A DNA stretch of 64,000 nt from Kitasatospora sp. NA04385 (GCF_013364235.1 NZ_CP054919.1:639570-703569), one strand, 5' to 3'; shown: positions 26,621 through 35,400, counted from the first letter of the stretch. A program made the numbers and translations. The notes: a model not told the origin generated them from the letters alone.

Positions 26621-28981
26621 ATGGCCGCGACCCCCACGGCCTCCCCCTCCCCCGCGCCGGTGCCCGTGGGCACCCCGTCCGTGCTGGGGCGGGTGGGGGT
26701 CGGGCGGTCGGTGGGGGTGCTGCTGGCGGCGGCCGCGGTGTTCTACGTGGTGACGCCGGTGCTGCAGGGCGCGGCGCTGCCGGCGGTCCGGGACCGCTTC
26801 GGGCTGGACCCGCAGCAGGTGGTGGCGATGAAGGCGGGCGGCGGCGCGCTGATGGTGCTGTCGCTGTTCACGGCGGGCCGGGCGGGGGACGCTTGGGGGC
26901 GGCGCCGGGTGCTGGCGTGGTCGCTGGGCGTGCTGGCGGCGGGGCTGCTGGTGGAGACGGTGGCGTTCTCGGACTGGTCGTACCTGCTGGGGCGGACGGT
27001 GGTGATCGCCGGGGTGTCGGCGTCCTTCGCGGGGTGCCTGGCCTCGGTGGCGGCGCTGAACCCGCCGGGCCGGATGCCGCAGGTGCTGGGCGGCTGGCTG
27101 GCGGTGATGTCGGCGGCGTTCTTCGTCGCGGCGAACCTGATCCCGCGCGCCCCGTCGATGCCGGGCCTGCGGGTGAGCGCGGGCCTGGGGGCGCTGGTGG
27201 CGGTGGGCCTGCTGGTGCTGGCGCTGCGGCGGCTGCCGGAGGCGGGCGGTCCGCCGGTGCCGCTGGACCGGCTGTTCCTGGGCTCGCTGGCGGTGGCGCT
27301 GGCCGCGGCGGTGACGGCGCTCCAGGTCGGCCCGGTGTGGGGCTGGACGGACCCGCGGACGCTGGCACTGCTGGCACTGCTGCCGGTCGCGGCGGCGGTG
27401 GCGGGTCGGCGCTGGCGGCCGCACTGGTCCACGGTGCCGCCGCGGATCACCTCGATGGCGCTGGCGACGGGCGTGGCGGTGGGGTTCACCCAGCTCGCGC
27501 TGCTGCTGGCGCTGCCGGTGCTGACGGCGGCCTCCGGCATCGGGGTGACGATGACGGCGCTGATGGTCTCGGCGTACGGGGCGGGCGGAGTGGTGGGCTG
27601 CCTGCTGGTGCGCGGTCGGCGGATCTCGCCGGTGACGGGCTGCTCGCTGGGCCTGCCGCTGGCGGTGACCGGGCTGGCGCTGTGCCACGTGCTGCCGACC
27701 GGCGCGGCGACGGGCGTGCCGCTGGGACTGCTGGCGGCACTGCTGACGGGGGTGGGAGTGATGATGGCGCAGGTCCCGCAGATGGCGTGGTTCCTGTCGG
27801 CGCTGCCGCGCGGGCGGCTGGGGACGGCGGCGGCGTTCCACCCGGTGTCGGTGCTGCTGGGGACGGCGGCCGCGCAGGCGCTGCCGTACACCTCGGCGGT
27901 GAGCACGGGGGCGACGGAACGGCAGGCGGAGAACCTGCTGTGGGTGGCGGCGGTGGTGGTGGCGGCGGGAGCGCTGGTCGCGGGGCTGCCGGTGGTGGTG
28001 CTGGGGGTGGTGGGGGCGGCGGCCGGTGAGTGGCTGCTGATGCGGGCGCTGGCGGGTCCGGAGCTGGCGCAGCGTCCGCTGGCGCAGGCGTCGGCGCTGG
28101 CGGTGGGGGTGGTGACGGGGCTGGCGGTGTGGGGGCGGCGGCAGCGGAGCGAGCGGCTGGCGGCGAGCCGGGCCAGCGCGTCGGCGCTGCAGGAGGCGGT
28201 GCTGCATCCGATCCCGGAACGCCTGGGCGGTCTGCGGTTGGCGTCCCGGTACCAGCCGGCCCGGGCGGGGACGGGGGTCGGCGGGGACTTCCTGGAGGCG
28301 GTGCGGACGCCGCACGGGACGCGGGTGCTGATCGGGGACGTCCGGGGCAAGGGCCTGCAGGCGGTGCAGACGGTGACGGATCTGCTGGGGTGCTTCCGCT
28401 CGCAGGCGCACGAGACGGAGGACCTGGGCGAGCTGGCGGCCCGGCTGGACCGGCACACGGCGCGCAGCGCGGCGGCCCGCGGCGACCAGGAGCTGTTCGC
28501 GACGGCGCTGCTGCTACAGCACCGGGCGCCGGACGGGCACGTGGAGGTGGTGAACTGCGGACACCTGGCGCCGCTGGCACTGGGCCCGGCGGGGGTGCGG
28601 GAGGTGTCGGCGCCGGCGCTGCTGCCGCTGGGTTTCGGCGCGCTGGGCGGGGACGCGCCGGAGCCCGGACGGGTGCCGCTGCCCGCCGGGGAGGTGCTGC
28701 TGCTGTACACGGACGGGCTGACGGAGGCGCGCAACGCCTCCCGGGAGTTCTACCCGGCGTCCGAGCGGCTGTCCGCGGCGTTCGGCGCGGGCGGTGCGGG
28801 TAGCCCGGGCGGCGTGGGCGGACCGGGTAGCCCGGGCGGTGCAGGTGGTGCGAGCGGTGCGGCTGGTACAGGCGGTCTCGCCGGACCGGCGGAGGTGCTG
28901 GCCTTCCTGGAGCGGGACGTACGGGACTGGAGCCACCACCTGACCGACGACATCGCGCTGATCGCGCTGACCCCGGAGTGA
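26621..28981 (+). CDS. MFS transporter fused to a PP2C (SpoIIE) phosphatase
   Basis: A 786-residue fusion. Residues about 28-520 are a major facilitator of the 14-helix DHA2 type (RAGDAWGRRRVL loop, many Ala/Leu helices). Residues about 530-786 are a complete SpoIIE phosphatase with its metal acids: GGD556F, GD573VRGKG, YTDGLTEARN and the terminal DDIALI (D776/D777). A Gly-rich insertion (about residues 725-755) precedes the last motif. No stop or frameshift separates the parts. ATG 26621 follows GAACGAGG. The family knowledge for each half is solid; a joint transporter-phosphatase role (for example a transport-linked signal to an anti-anti-sigma factor) is inference. It lies 134 bp after rox. 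Confidence 0.85.
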   Translation: MAATPTASPSPAPVPVGTPSVLGRVGVGRSVGVLLAAAAVFYVVTPVLQGAALPAVRDRFGLDPQQVVAMKAGGGALMVLSLFTAGRAGDAWGRRRVLAWSLGVLAAGLLVETVAFSDWSYLLGRTVVIAGVSASFAGCLASVAALNPPGRMPQVLGGWLAVMSAAFFVAANLIPRAPSMPGLRVSAGLGALVAVGLLVLALRRLPEAGGPPVPLDRLFLGSLAVALAAAVTALQVGPVWGWTDPRTLALLALLPVAAAVAGRRWRPHWSTVPPRITSMALATGVAVGFTQLALLLALPVLTAASGIGVTMTALMVSAYGAGGVVGCLLVRGRRISPVTGCSLGLPLAVTGLALCHVLPTGAATGVPLGLLAALLTGVGVMMAQVPQMAWFLSALPRGRLGTAAAFHPVSVLLGTAAAQALPYTSAVSTGATERQAENLLWVAAVVVAAGALVAGLPVVVLGVVGAAAGEWLLMRALAGPELAQRPLAQASALAVGVVTGLAVWGRRQRSERLAASRASASALQEAVLHPIPERLGGLRLASRYQPARAGTGVGGDFLEAVRTPHGTRVLIGDVRGKGLQAVQTVTDLLGCFRSQAHETEDLGELAARLDRHTARSAAARGDQELFATALLLQHRAPDGHVEVVNCGHLAPLALGPAGVREVSAPALLPLGFGALGGDAPEPGRVPLPAGEVLLLYTDGLTEARNASREFYPASERLSAAFGAGGAGSPGGVGGPGSPGGAGGASGAAGTGGLAGPAEVLAFLERDVRDWSHHLTDDIALIALTPE

Positions 28982-29142
28982 CGTCCGTCAGCCGGCCTTC
29001 CCGCCACCACCGGAAATCACCCCATGGAGTTAATTAATCACCAAACGTGGCGGAACCGGGTAAGCGGGGCGGTCCGGCCGACTCCCCTCGTGCGAACCGG
29101 CCGGAGAACCGGCCCGACCGAACCAGAAGGAGACCCGGTCCC

Positions 29143-29580
29143 ATGACCGTCGTTCCGCTCGACCCCGCCTCGCCCGCCTCGCACGCCGTCGGCATCGACT
29201 TCGACCAGACGCTGGTCGCTCACGACGACGGCTGGCAGGACGGCCGGATCTACGGCAAGCCGATCCCGGGGGCGATCGAGTCGCTGCGGGCGCTGAAGCA
29301 GGTCCGTTCGGTGTTCATCATGACCGCCCGTCCGCGCCGCTTCCACCCCGCCGTGGCGGGCTGGCTGCGCGAGCACTCCGGCCTGGAGGCGCTCGTCGAC
29401 GAGGACCCGGAGCGCGCCTACTGGCAAGGCGACTGTCTGCTGGTCACCAACAAGAAGCTGGGCGCCGCGGTCTACATCGACGACCGCGCGGTCCGCTTCA
29501 CCGGCGACTGGACCACCACGCTCACCCAGACCCGCCACGCCATCGGCCTCCCATCGGCACCCGTCCCGCACCGCTGCTGA
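29143..29580 (+). CDS. Small HAD-fold protein, 5' nucleotidase/PNK phosphatase-like
   Basis: A 145-residue HAD-type domain: motif I GIDFDQTLVAHDD, a short capless core (GAIESLRALKQ, VFIMTARPRRFHP as motif II), KKLGAAVYIDDRAV as motif IV. The lack of a cap resembles phage-type and LNS2/PNK-like phosphatases that act on macromolecules or nucleotides. AAGGAG sits 12 bases before ATG 29143. There is no clear operon partner; the AT-rich patch TTAATTAAT at about 29031 may be part of its promoter. Confidence 0.75.
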   Translation: MTVVPLDPASPASHAVGIDFDQTLVAHDDGWQDGRIYGKPIPGAIESLRALKQVRSVFIMTARPRRFHPAVAGWLREHSGLEALVDEDPERAYWQGDCLLVTNKKLGAAVYIDDRAVRFTGDWTTTLTQTRHAIGLPSAPVPHRC

Positions 29581-29733
29581 CCGCCCCCGACCCCGTTCCC
29601 GCCCCTGCCCTGCCCTGCCCTGCCAGCGACACCGACACCGTCGCCCGCGCTCGTCCCGCCGCGTCCGCGGCGGGTCCGGCACACTGCTGAGCAACCGTCA
29701 GCAGCCTGATGAGAGCCGTACGGGAGGAACGAC

Positions 29734-30372
29734 GTGAGCACACCGAAGGCCGTCGGGGCGACCACCGGGGACGGCGATCCGCTGGCGCTCGCGCTGTTCG
29801 GGCTGACCGTGGTCAGCGGGCTGATCGACGCCGTCAGCTACCTCGGGCTCGGGCACGTCTTCGCGGCCAACATGACGGGCAACGTCGTGGTGATCGGCTT
29901 CGCCCTGGCCGGCGCGCCCGGCTTCTCCGTCCTGGGGTCGATCACCTCGCTGGCGGCGTTCCTGCTCGGTGCGAACCTCGCCGGACGGCTGACCGCCGGC
30001 CGCCTGCGGCCAGCGCTGGCCGCCGAGACGGTGCTGCACCTCGCCGCGGCGGCCGTGGTGTTCGCGGTCGGCACCGGCGGGACCGTCCAGTACCCGGTGA
30101 TCGGGCTGCTCGCCCTAGGCATGGGCCTGCGCAACGCGACGGTTCGCAGCCTGGGCGTGCCCGACCTGACCACCACCGTGCTGACCATGACCCTCACCGG
30201 CCTCGCCGCCGAACCCGGCTCCCCCCGCCGACGGCGCCGCGTCCTGGCGGCGCTCACCATGCTGGCGGGCGTCGTCCCGGGTTCCGTCCTGGTCCTGCAC
30301 GGGCAGGCCGGCTGGGCGTTGGTCGCTGCGGCCGCGCTCACGGCCGTCACCTCGGTGGCCTACCGCGGGTGA
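29734..30372 (+). CDS. DUF1275 (YoaK-like) membrane protein
   Basis: A 212-residue protein with about six membrane helices. The family signature is present: LTVVSGLIDAVSYLGLGHVFAANMTGNVVVIGFAL, and later GMGLRNATVRSLGVPDLTTTVLTMTLTGLAA. Function is unknown for the family. GTG 29734 follows GGGAGGAACGAC. The gene ends just before a 14-bp tandem repeat array. Confidence 0.9.
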   Translation: MSTPKAVGATTGDGDPLALALFGLTVVSGLIDAVSYLGLGHVFAANMTGNVVVIGFALAGAPGFSVLGSITSLAAFLLGANLAGRLTAGRLRPALAAETVLHLAAAAVVFAVGTGGTVQYPVIGLLALGMGLRNATVRSLGVPDLTTTVLTMTLTGLAAEPGSPRRRRRVLAALTMLAGVVPGSVLVLHGQAGWALVAAAALTAVTSVAYRG

Positions 30373-30438
30373 GCGCGGGCCGGTCGGCGGGGTTCAGGGT
30401 CGGTGGCGGCGTGCCGCCCGACAGGTCGGTGACACGTC

Positions 30439-30718
30439 ATCGACGACGTGCCATCAATGCCGAGGCATCGATGCTGCGACATCGATGCCGGATCATCGGT
30501 GGCACGTCATCGGTGCTGCAACATTCATGCCAGGTCATCGATCCCAAGTCATCGATGCCAAGTCACTGATGCCAAGTCACTGATGTTGCGCCATCGATGC
30601 TGCGGCATCGATGGCGGGTCATCAGTGCCGGATCACCGATGCTGCGTCACCGACGTCACATCACCGATGTCGCGTGACCGATGCCGTGGCACCGATGCCG
30701 TGTCACCGATACGGGCAG
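30439..30718. repeat. Twenty-unit 14-bp degenerate minisatellite
   Basis: Twenty head-to-tail 14-bp units with no interruption, approximate consensus ATCGATGCCGNGTC, with the first six bases often ATCGAT or ACCGAT. Unit length is not a multiple of three and the array fills the gap between convergent DUF1275 and methyltransferase genes, so it is non-coding. Units grade from ATCGAT-type on the left to ACCGAT-type on the right, as expected of stepwise duplication. It may have a structural or terminator role, or none. The rest of the 385-bp gap shows nothing else. Confidence 0.9.
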
Positions 30719-30757
30719 CCGACACAACGCCGACCGCCACCCCGCCCCGCCCCCAGC

Positions 30758-31600
30758 TCAGCGCTCGGGCTTGCGCCACAGGACGGCCTCGCTACCGGGC
30801 TGCCGCACCGAGAAGCGCCCGGACGGCGAGGCCCCGCGCAGCAGGGCGCGCAGTTCGGTCTCGAAGGTGGGCAGCCCGGTGCCGAACAGGTGCGGCGCGG
30901 AGGAGGACAGCGACAGCACCCCGGCCACCACCTCGTCCGCGCTCCGTTCCAGGGGCCGGCCGCCGGGGACGATCAGCTGTTCGGGGCCGATCAGCCCGGC
31001 TCGGGCGTAGACCAGCGACTCGCCGCCGGGGGTGCCGTGCGGCAGGACGCCGCGGCCGGCGCGGCGGACGGGGCCGAGATGGCGGCGGACCAGGGCGTCG
31101 ATCGCGGGCTGCGGTACCGGCCGGTGCGGCAGCGGGTCGGTGCTGCGGGGTTCGGCCTTCCAGTCGGAGAGGTGCACCAGGACACCGCCGGGGCGCAGCA
31201 TGTCGCGGACCGTTGCGGCGACCTGGTCGCGCTCCATCCAGTGGAAGGACTGGGCGAACGCGGCGACGTCGAACAGGCCGAGGCCGAGCGGGAGTTGCTC
31301 GGCCCGGGCGTGCACCCAGCGCGTCCGTCCGGCGAGGCCGGTCCGCTCGGCGGTGCGGGCCGCCTCGGCGACCATGTCGGCGTCCGCGTCGAGGCCGACC
31401 GTCTCGGCGAAGCGGTCGGCGAGCTCCAGGGCGAGGGTGCCGGGCCCGCAGCCGACGTCCAGCAGGCGCCCGGTGCCGTCGAGCCGCAGGGCCCGCGCGA
31501 GTTCGTCGGCCAGCCCGGGCGCGTACGGGAGGCGGCCGCGGGCGTAGTGCGGGGCCGCCCCCGCGAACAGTGTGGCGTCCCACTCCCAGCCGTCGGCCAC
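30758..31600 (-). CDS. Class I SAM-dependent methyltransferase
   Basis: A 280-residue Methyltransf_11/25-type enzyme. Motif I is RLLDVGCGPGTLALELA (about residues 46-62), followed by VGLDADADMV and FAQSFHWM. The N-terminus DATLFAGAAPHYARGRLPYAPGLADEL is typical of small-molecule or quinone-type methyltransferases. GTG 31600 is chosen because GGAGGAAC sits five bases upstream; the open frame reaches back to a TTG at 31687 without a better ribosome site. The substrate is unknown. Confidence 0.85.
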   Translation of the reverse strand: MADGWEWDATLFAGAAPHYARGRLPYAPGLADELARALRLDGTGRLLDVGCGPGTLALELADRFAETVGLDADADMVAEAARTAERTGLAGRTRWVHARAEQLPLGLGLFDVAAFAQSFHWMERDQVAATVRDMLRPGGVLVHLSDWKAEPRSTDPLPHRPVPQPAIDALVRRHLGPVRRAGRGVLPHGTPGGESLVYARAGLIGPEQLIVPGGRPLERSADEVVAGVLSLSSSAPHLFGTGLPTFETELRALLRGASPSGRFSVRQPGSEAVLWRKPER

Positions 31601-31847
31601 GAGTTCCTCCGTAGTGTCGCGATACTTCGACCCGGTCCGAACGATCGTGCCACCGGCCAGTCCGGCCGTGCCACGCAATATCGCCAAGCATCCTCCTGTT
31701 CACCCTTTTTGATGATCAGTCATGATTCGCCCGCAGAGGCGCTCGATTCCAGCCAGCGGACGTCGCGACGGGGAGTCATCGCCCCTGATGGGGTGGCGGC
31801 GGGACGGGTGGGATCCGGCCATGATTCTCTCCGACTGGTCCAGACCA

Positions 31848-31877
31848 TTGACGGTGTTCGGGCGGCGGGCAGAGGAT
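31848..31877 (+). promoter_or_regulatory. Promoter of the first small secreted protein gene
   Basis: A -35 TTGACG (31848-31853), 18-bp spacer and -10 GAGGAT (31872-31877), the housekeeping pattern of streptomycetes. The start site would be at about 31884, leaving an 84-nt leader. The rest of the 367-bp gap before this gene holds two copies of CATGATTC (about 31729 and 31820) and a TGATGATCAGTCATG near-palindrome at about 31710, of unknown meaning. Confidence 0.5.
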
Positions 31878-31967
31878 CATTCGCGCCGGGACGGAGTGCA
31901 CCCGCCCGATCCGGACCCCCTCCCCCACCGGCGTCATTCCACGGTTCGACCGAAGCAAGGAGTCCCC

Positions 31968-32255
31968 ATGCGCGCCCGCACCGCCGCCAAGGCCGCTTCC
32001 GTCCTCGCCCTCGGCAGCGCCCTCGCGCTGACCCTGTCCGGCGCCGCGTTCGCGGCCTCCGGCCCGACCAACCTGACCGGCAAGGGCTGCCCGTCCTCGT
32101 ACAGCAACAGCGCCGACGGCGGTACCTACGTCCAGGCCCTGACCAAGAAGTTCGTCGCCGCCAACGGCCTCCAGTACGGCGACTACAGCGTGATCTTCCG
32201 CAATGCGGCCGGCGGCAAGTCCACCCTGCCGTCCCGCGAGTACCGCTGCTACTGA
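31968..32255 (+). CDS. Small secreted two-cysteine protein, copy 1
   Basis: A 95-residue protein with a clear Sec signal peptide: basic MRARTAAKAA, hydrophobic core, and a likely cleavage after AAFA (about residue 29). The mature part of about 66 residues starts ASGPTNLTGKGCPSSYSN and ends REYRCY. Its only two cysteines lie near the two ends, so one disulfide could close the chain. AAGGAG precedes ATG 31968. No family is recognised. A paralogue of the same length follows 257 bp downstream. Extracellular signal, inhibitor or matrix roles are all possible. Confidence 0.82.
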   Translation: MRARTAAKAASVLALGSALALTLSGAAFAASGPTNLTGKGCPSSYSNSADGGTYVQALTKKFVAANGLQYGDYSVIFRNAAGGKSTLPSREYRCY

Positions 32256-32512
32256 TCCCCCGGTTCCTTCCCACCCCCTCCCGGCACCTCTTTTCCGCGG
32301 CCCTTTCTCGCGTCCGGCCACCTCGGGCGTTCGACTGCCGACCCGTCTCCCGGACCTTCCCGGGTCCTCCCGGGTCCTCCCGGCTTCCCCGGCCCCCGCT
32401 CGCGTCCTGTCGGCGCACTGTCCACGTCCGGTCGACGTCCGGTAGGTGCCCCCTCGACGAGCGGAACCGCAGTCTCTTCCTCCGCATCCCCCACCATCAC
32501 GAGGAGTCCCCC

Positions 32513-32800
32513 ATGCGCATCCGCACCGCTGTCAAGGCCGCCACCACCCTCGCCGTCGCCGGCGGGCTGGCCCTCACCCTGTCCGGCGCCGCGTTCGCGG
32601 CCTCCGGCCCGACCAACCTGACCGGCAAGGGCTGCCCGTCCTCGTACAGCAACAACGCCGACGGCGGCACCTGGACCCAGGGGCTGACCAAGAAGTTCGT
32701 CGCCCCGAACGGCCTCCAGTACGGCGACTACAAGGTCACCTTCCGCACCCCGGCCGGTTCCCTGGTGAACGAGGGCACCAAGGAGTACCGCTGCTACTGA
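32513..32800 (+). CDS. Small secreted two-cysteine protein, copy 2
   Basis: A 95-residue paralogue of the preceding gene, with the same signal peptide layout and the same two cysteines. The stretch from the end of the signal peptide into the mature N-terminus is almost identical at DNA level. Differences cluster in the last third (for example SLVNEGTKEYRCY versus KSTLPSREYRCY) and in the signal core. ACGAGGAG precedes ATG 32513. The pair is a recent tandem duplication whose C-terminal halves are diverging. A strong hairpin follows 17 bp after the stop. Confidence 0.82.
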   Translation: MRIRTAVKAATTLAVAGGLALTLSGAAFAASGPTNLTGKGCPSSYSNNADGGTWTQGLTKKFVAPNGLQYGDYKVTFRTPAGSLVNEGTKEYRCY

Positions 32801-32817
32801 CCGCCCGAGTGGTGACG

Positions 32818-32856
32818 GTGCCCGGCCGGGGTGAGGTCAACTCACCGGCCGGGCAC
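32818..32856 (+). terminator. Hairpin terminator after the secreted-protein pair
   Basis: Left arm 32818-32835 and right arm 32841-32856 pair over 16 bp, with a GG bulge on the left and the loop GTCAA. It lies 17 bp beyond the stop of copy 2, without a U-tract, as is usual in streptomycetes. Confidence 0.75.
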
Positions 32857-32875
32857 CGGCGTTCACCCCGGAGGC

Positions 32876-32952
32876 GGGTCGGAGATGGGTCGGAGGCAAG
32901 TCGGACGCGGGCCGGACGCAGGCCGGATCCGGGTCGGTCCGGCGTCGGGTGG
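32876..32952. repeat. Seven-unit 11-bp tandem repeat
   Basis: Seven degenerate units of the form GGGTCGGANGC repeat every 11 bp, about one helical turn, in the 281-bp gap between the secreted proteins and the next membrane gene. No coding potential fits. Nothing else is visible in the gap apart from the terminator. Confidence 0.7.
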
Positions 32953-33081
32953 GCGACCGGCGGGTGAACGGGTGGGACCGGCCGGTCACAGCCGCGCCAC
33001 ACCCGGGCTCCGCGGCGGACGGGCGGCCGCCCACCGGGCAGGATTCTCCCCATCGAGCGGAGCCGACGAGGCGGTGGGGCA

Positions 33082-34149
33082 GTGGAGTTCACCATCAGCG
33101 GGCGCATCCGCCGACGCGGGCTGCGTCTGGTCGGCTGGTCCGCGCCCGGGGTGCTCGGCGCCGCCGCCTGGGCCGTTCCCACCACCGGGAGCAGCCGCCG
33201 CTTCGCCCTGATCCTGCTGGTCCTGTGCGCGGGCCTGCTGGTGCGCGGCGTCCTCGAACTGCGTCGGCTGCGCAAGCCCTTCCGGCTCCGGCTGGACGAC
33301 TTCGGCGTCACCCTGCACGATGCCGAACTCCCTTGGCACGACGTGGAGTCGATCGCGCTGTGGCACCCGCCGAAGTCCGCCGAGGACGACGACTCCTCCG
33401 CACCCCCGCCCCGGCTGGTGGTGCGGCTGGCACCGGGCGCGGAACTGCCCCGGCGGCCCGGGCGCGGCGCCGCCGACCCGCGCGAGCACACCCTGCTGGA
33501 CAGCGCCGACCTCGACCAGCCGCTGAACGAACTGGTGCAAGCGCTAAGGGAGTTCGCCGGGCACCGGTTCGAGACCGCGCCCCGGGACGTGCTGCCGCCC
33601 GTCCCCCGGGACGCCCACGACCCGCGCCTCGGCGGTGCGGAAAGGGTGTTCACCGACACCCGGGGCGCCACCACTCCCCGGCTGATCGCCACGTTCACCG
33701 CCACCGCCGTCTGCGCCGTGCCGCTCGCCCTCGGCCTCGCCGGTTCCGGCACGGTCGGCCCGGGGGCGTTCACCGGGCTCTGGGCGCTGTTCACCTGCCT
33801 GTTCGGCTGGCTGGCCGGTCGCGCGGCCCACCAGCACCTGCGCCCGCTGCGGCTGCGGATCGGCCCGGACGGCATCGGCGTGCGCGAGCCCGCGACCGCC
33901 GAGGTGTTCGCCCGCTGGAACGACGTCGCCGCCGTCACCACCGGCCGCCTCCCGCACACCGTCGAGACACACCCGCACCTGGTGGTGTACGCGGTGCCGG
34001 GCGGTGCCCTCCCGTTCCCGCACCACTTCATCGACCGCGGCCACCGGGGCTACGTCCTGCTGCGCCTCGACCACCTCCCCGACCGGGGCCGCGACGTCCC
34101 GGCCGCGCTGCGCGCCTTCGTCCCCGACCGCTACTCCGCGCTCGACTGA
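33082..34149 (+). CDS. Membrane protein with two PH-like halves
   Basis: A 355-residue protein from GTG 33082. It is built as two similar halves, each a pair of membrane helices (about residues 17-60 and 196-240) followed by a cytoplasmic beta-rich domain (FRLRLDDFGVTLHDAELPWHDVESIALW; LRLRIGPDGIGVREPATAEVFARWNDVAAV). This is the pattern of bacterial PH-like (bPH/YdbT-type) proteins. The matching position of the DDFGVTLHD and PDGIGVREP strands argues for internal duplication. Function is unknown; no operon partner. Confidence 0.65.
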   Translation: MEFTISGRIRRRGLRLVGWSAPGVLGAAAWAVPTTGSSRRFALILLVLCAGLLVRGVLELRRLRKPFRLRLDDFGVTLHDAELPWHDVESIALWHPPKSAEDDDSSAPPPRLVVRLAPGAELPRRPGRGAADPREHTLLDSADLDQPLNELVQALREFAGHRFETAPRDVLPPVPRDAHDPRLGGAERVFTDTRGATTPRLIATFTATAVCAVPLALGLAGSGTVGPGAFTGLWALFTCLFGWLAGRAAHQHLRPLRLRIGPDGIGVREPATAEVFARWNDVAAVTTGRLPHTVETHPHLVVYAVPGGALPFPHHFIDRGHRGYVLLRLDHLPDRGRDVPAALRAFVPDRYSALD

Positions 34150-34628
34150 CCACCCGAACCGGCCCACCGATCCGCCGATCCGCCGACCCGCCGGCCGGGC
34201 CGCCCGCAGCTCGGCGCGCACAGCAGCACTCCGGGGTGCGACTCGGCTCCCCGCACGCCCTCCCCGTACACCTGCACCCCCGGCAGCGGCCACCCCGGCC
34301 CCGCTCGGCCGACCGCACCGAACGGCTACCCGGGCCGACCACATCGAACGGCCACCCCGGCCGACCGCACCGAACGGCCACGTCGGGCAGCTGCCTCGGG
34401 CGGCCATTCGGGTGACCGGCCGGTCAACGTCGGTCCGCCGACCGTCCCCGGACCGATGGTATTCGTACCGGTCGCCCGGTGGGGGCGCGATTATCGCCGC
34501 TCCGGCACCGATATCCGGACGATTTCGGCCGCTATCCACCTTTTGATCATGGCTTGCTCCCGGTGCCGGGGAGTCCAGGACGTGACCCGGGCGCGACCTG
34601 CGGGCCACGGGGGACGTAGTCTGCGGAC
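34150..34628. other. 479-bp intergenic region with three 26-bp direct repeats
   Basis: Between the PH-like membrane gene and carbonic anhydrase. Three imperfect 26-bp units starting GGCCGACC lie at 34307-34332, 34333-34358 and 34359-34384. A TAGTCT at 34617-34622 would place a transcription start near the carbonic anhydrase ATG, so that gene may be leaderless, but no good -35 is seen. No ORF in the region is credible. Confidence 0.6.
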
Positions 34629-35264
34629 ATGACTGACGCCGCGCACCTCACCCCTCAGGCCGCCTTCGAGATGCTGTTGGCGGGCAACGACAGGTTCGTC
34701 GCCGGTACTCCGCACCACCCGAACCAGGACGCCGCCCGCCGCGCCCAGACCGCCCCCTCCCAGGCCCCGTTCGCCGTGCTGTTCGGCTGTTCCGACTCCC
34801 GACTCGCCGCCGAGATCATCTTCGACCAGGGCCTCGGTGACCTGTTCGTGGTCCGCACCGCCGGTCACGTGCTCGGCCCCGAGGTGCTCGGGAGCATCGA
34901 GTACGGCGTGAGCGTGCTCGGCACCCCGCTGGTCATCGTCCTCGGCCACGACTCCTGCGGCGCCGTCGGTGCCACCCGCGAGGCGGTCGCGGCCGGCTCC
35001 AGCGGCGAGGGCTTCGTCCGCGACGTCATCGAGCGGGTCACCCCCAGCGTGCTGGCCGCCAACGCGGCCGGGTACACCGACAACTCCGACTTCATCGACG
35101 AGCACATACGGCACACCGTCGCCCTGCTGCTCGACCGCTCGCACACCCTCGCCGCCGCGGTCGGCGCGGGCACCACCGCGGTCGTCGGCCTCTCCTACCG
35201 CCTCGTCGACGGCACCGCCCACCTGGTCACCACCCGCGGCCTCGACCTGCCCGCCGCCGCCTGA
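34629..35264 (+). CDS. Beta-class carbonic anhydrase
   Basis: A 211-residue zinc enzyme that interconverts CO2 and bicarbonate. Zinc ligands C54 (in CSDSR, with the D56-R58 dyad), H107 and C110 (GHDSCGA) are all present, as is the RTAGHV segment. Length and motifs match the bacterial beta class. The ATG at 34629 has no convincing ribosome site and may be leaderless. Downstream, a hairpin at 35362-35400 can terminate transcription. It is monocistronic by spacing. Confidence 0.95.
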   Translation: MTDAAHLTPQAAFEMLLAGNDRFVAGTPHHPNQDAARRAQTAPSQAPFAVLFGCSDSRLAAEIIFDQGLGDLFVVRTAGHVLGPEVLGSIEYGVSVLGTPLVIVLGHDSCGAVGATREAVAAGSSGEGFVRDVIERVTPSVLAANAAGYTDNSDFIDEHIRHTVALLLDRSHTLAAAVGAGTTAVVGLSYRLVDGTAHLVTTRGLDLPAAA

Positions 35265-35361
35265 CCCACCGCGAAGCCCGGCCCACCACGGAGCCCGGTC
35301 TCCCGCGAAGCCCGGCCCACCGCAGGCCGGTCCACCACGGACCCGGCCCGTCGCGGCCACC

Positions 35362-35400
35362 CCGCAGCCCCGCCCCGGCACCCCCGGGCCGGGGCTGCGG
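35362..35400 (+). terminator. Hairpin after carbonic anhydrase
   Basis: CCGCAGCCCC at 35362-35371 pairs with GGGGCTGCGG at 35391-35400 around a C/G-rich loop. The stretch from 35270 to 35345 before it holds two copies of a GCGAAGCCCGGCCCACC repeat. Confidence 0.6.

Noticed and set aside
30439..30718. CRISPR array
   Set aside because: Units are 14 bp, contiguous and degenerate, with no spacers and no cas genes nearby.
31722..31967. Longer version of secreted protein copy 1
   Set aside because: It would bury the signal peptide and crosses the promoter; copy 2 confirms the short start.
34150..34628. Possible small gene before carbonic anhydrase
   Set aside because: Frames there are Arg/Pro-rich across tandem repeats, with no start signals.
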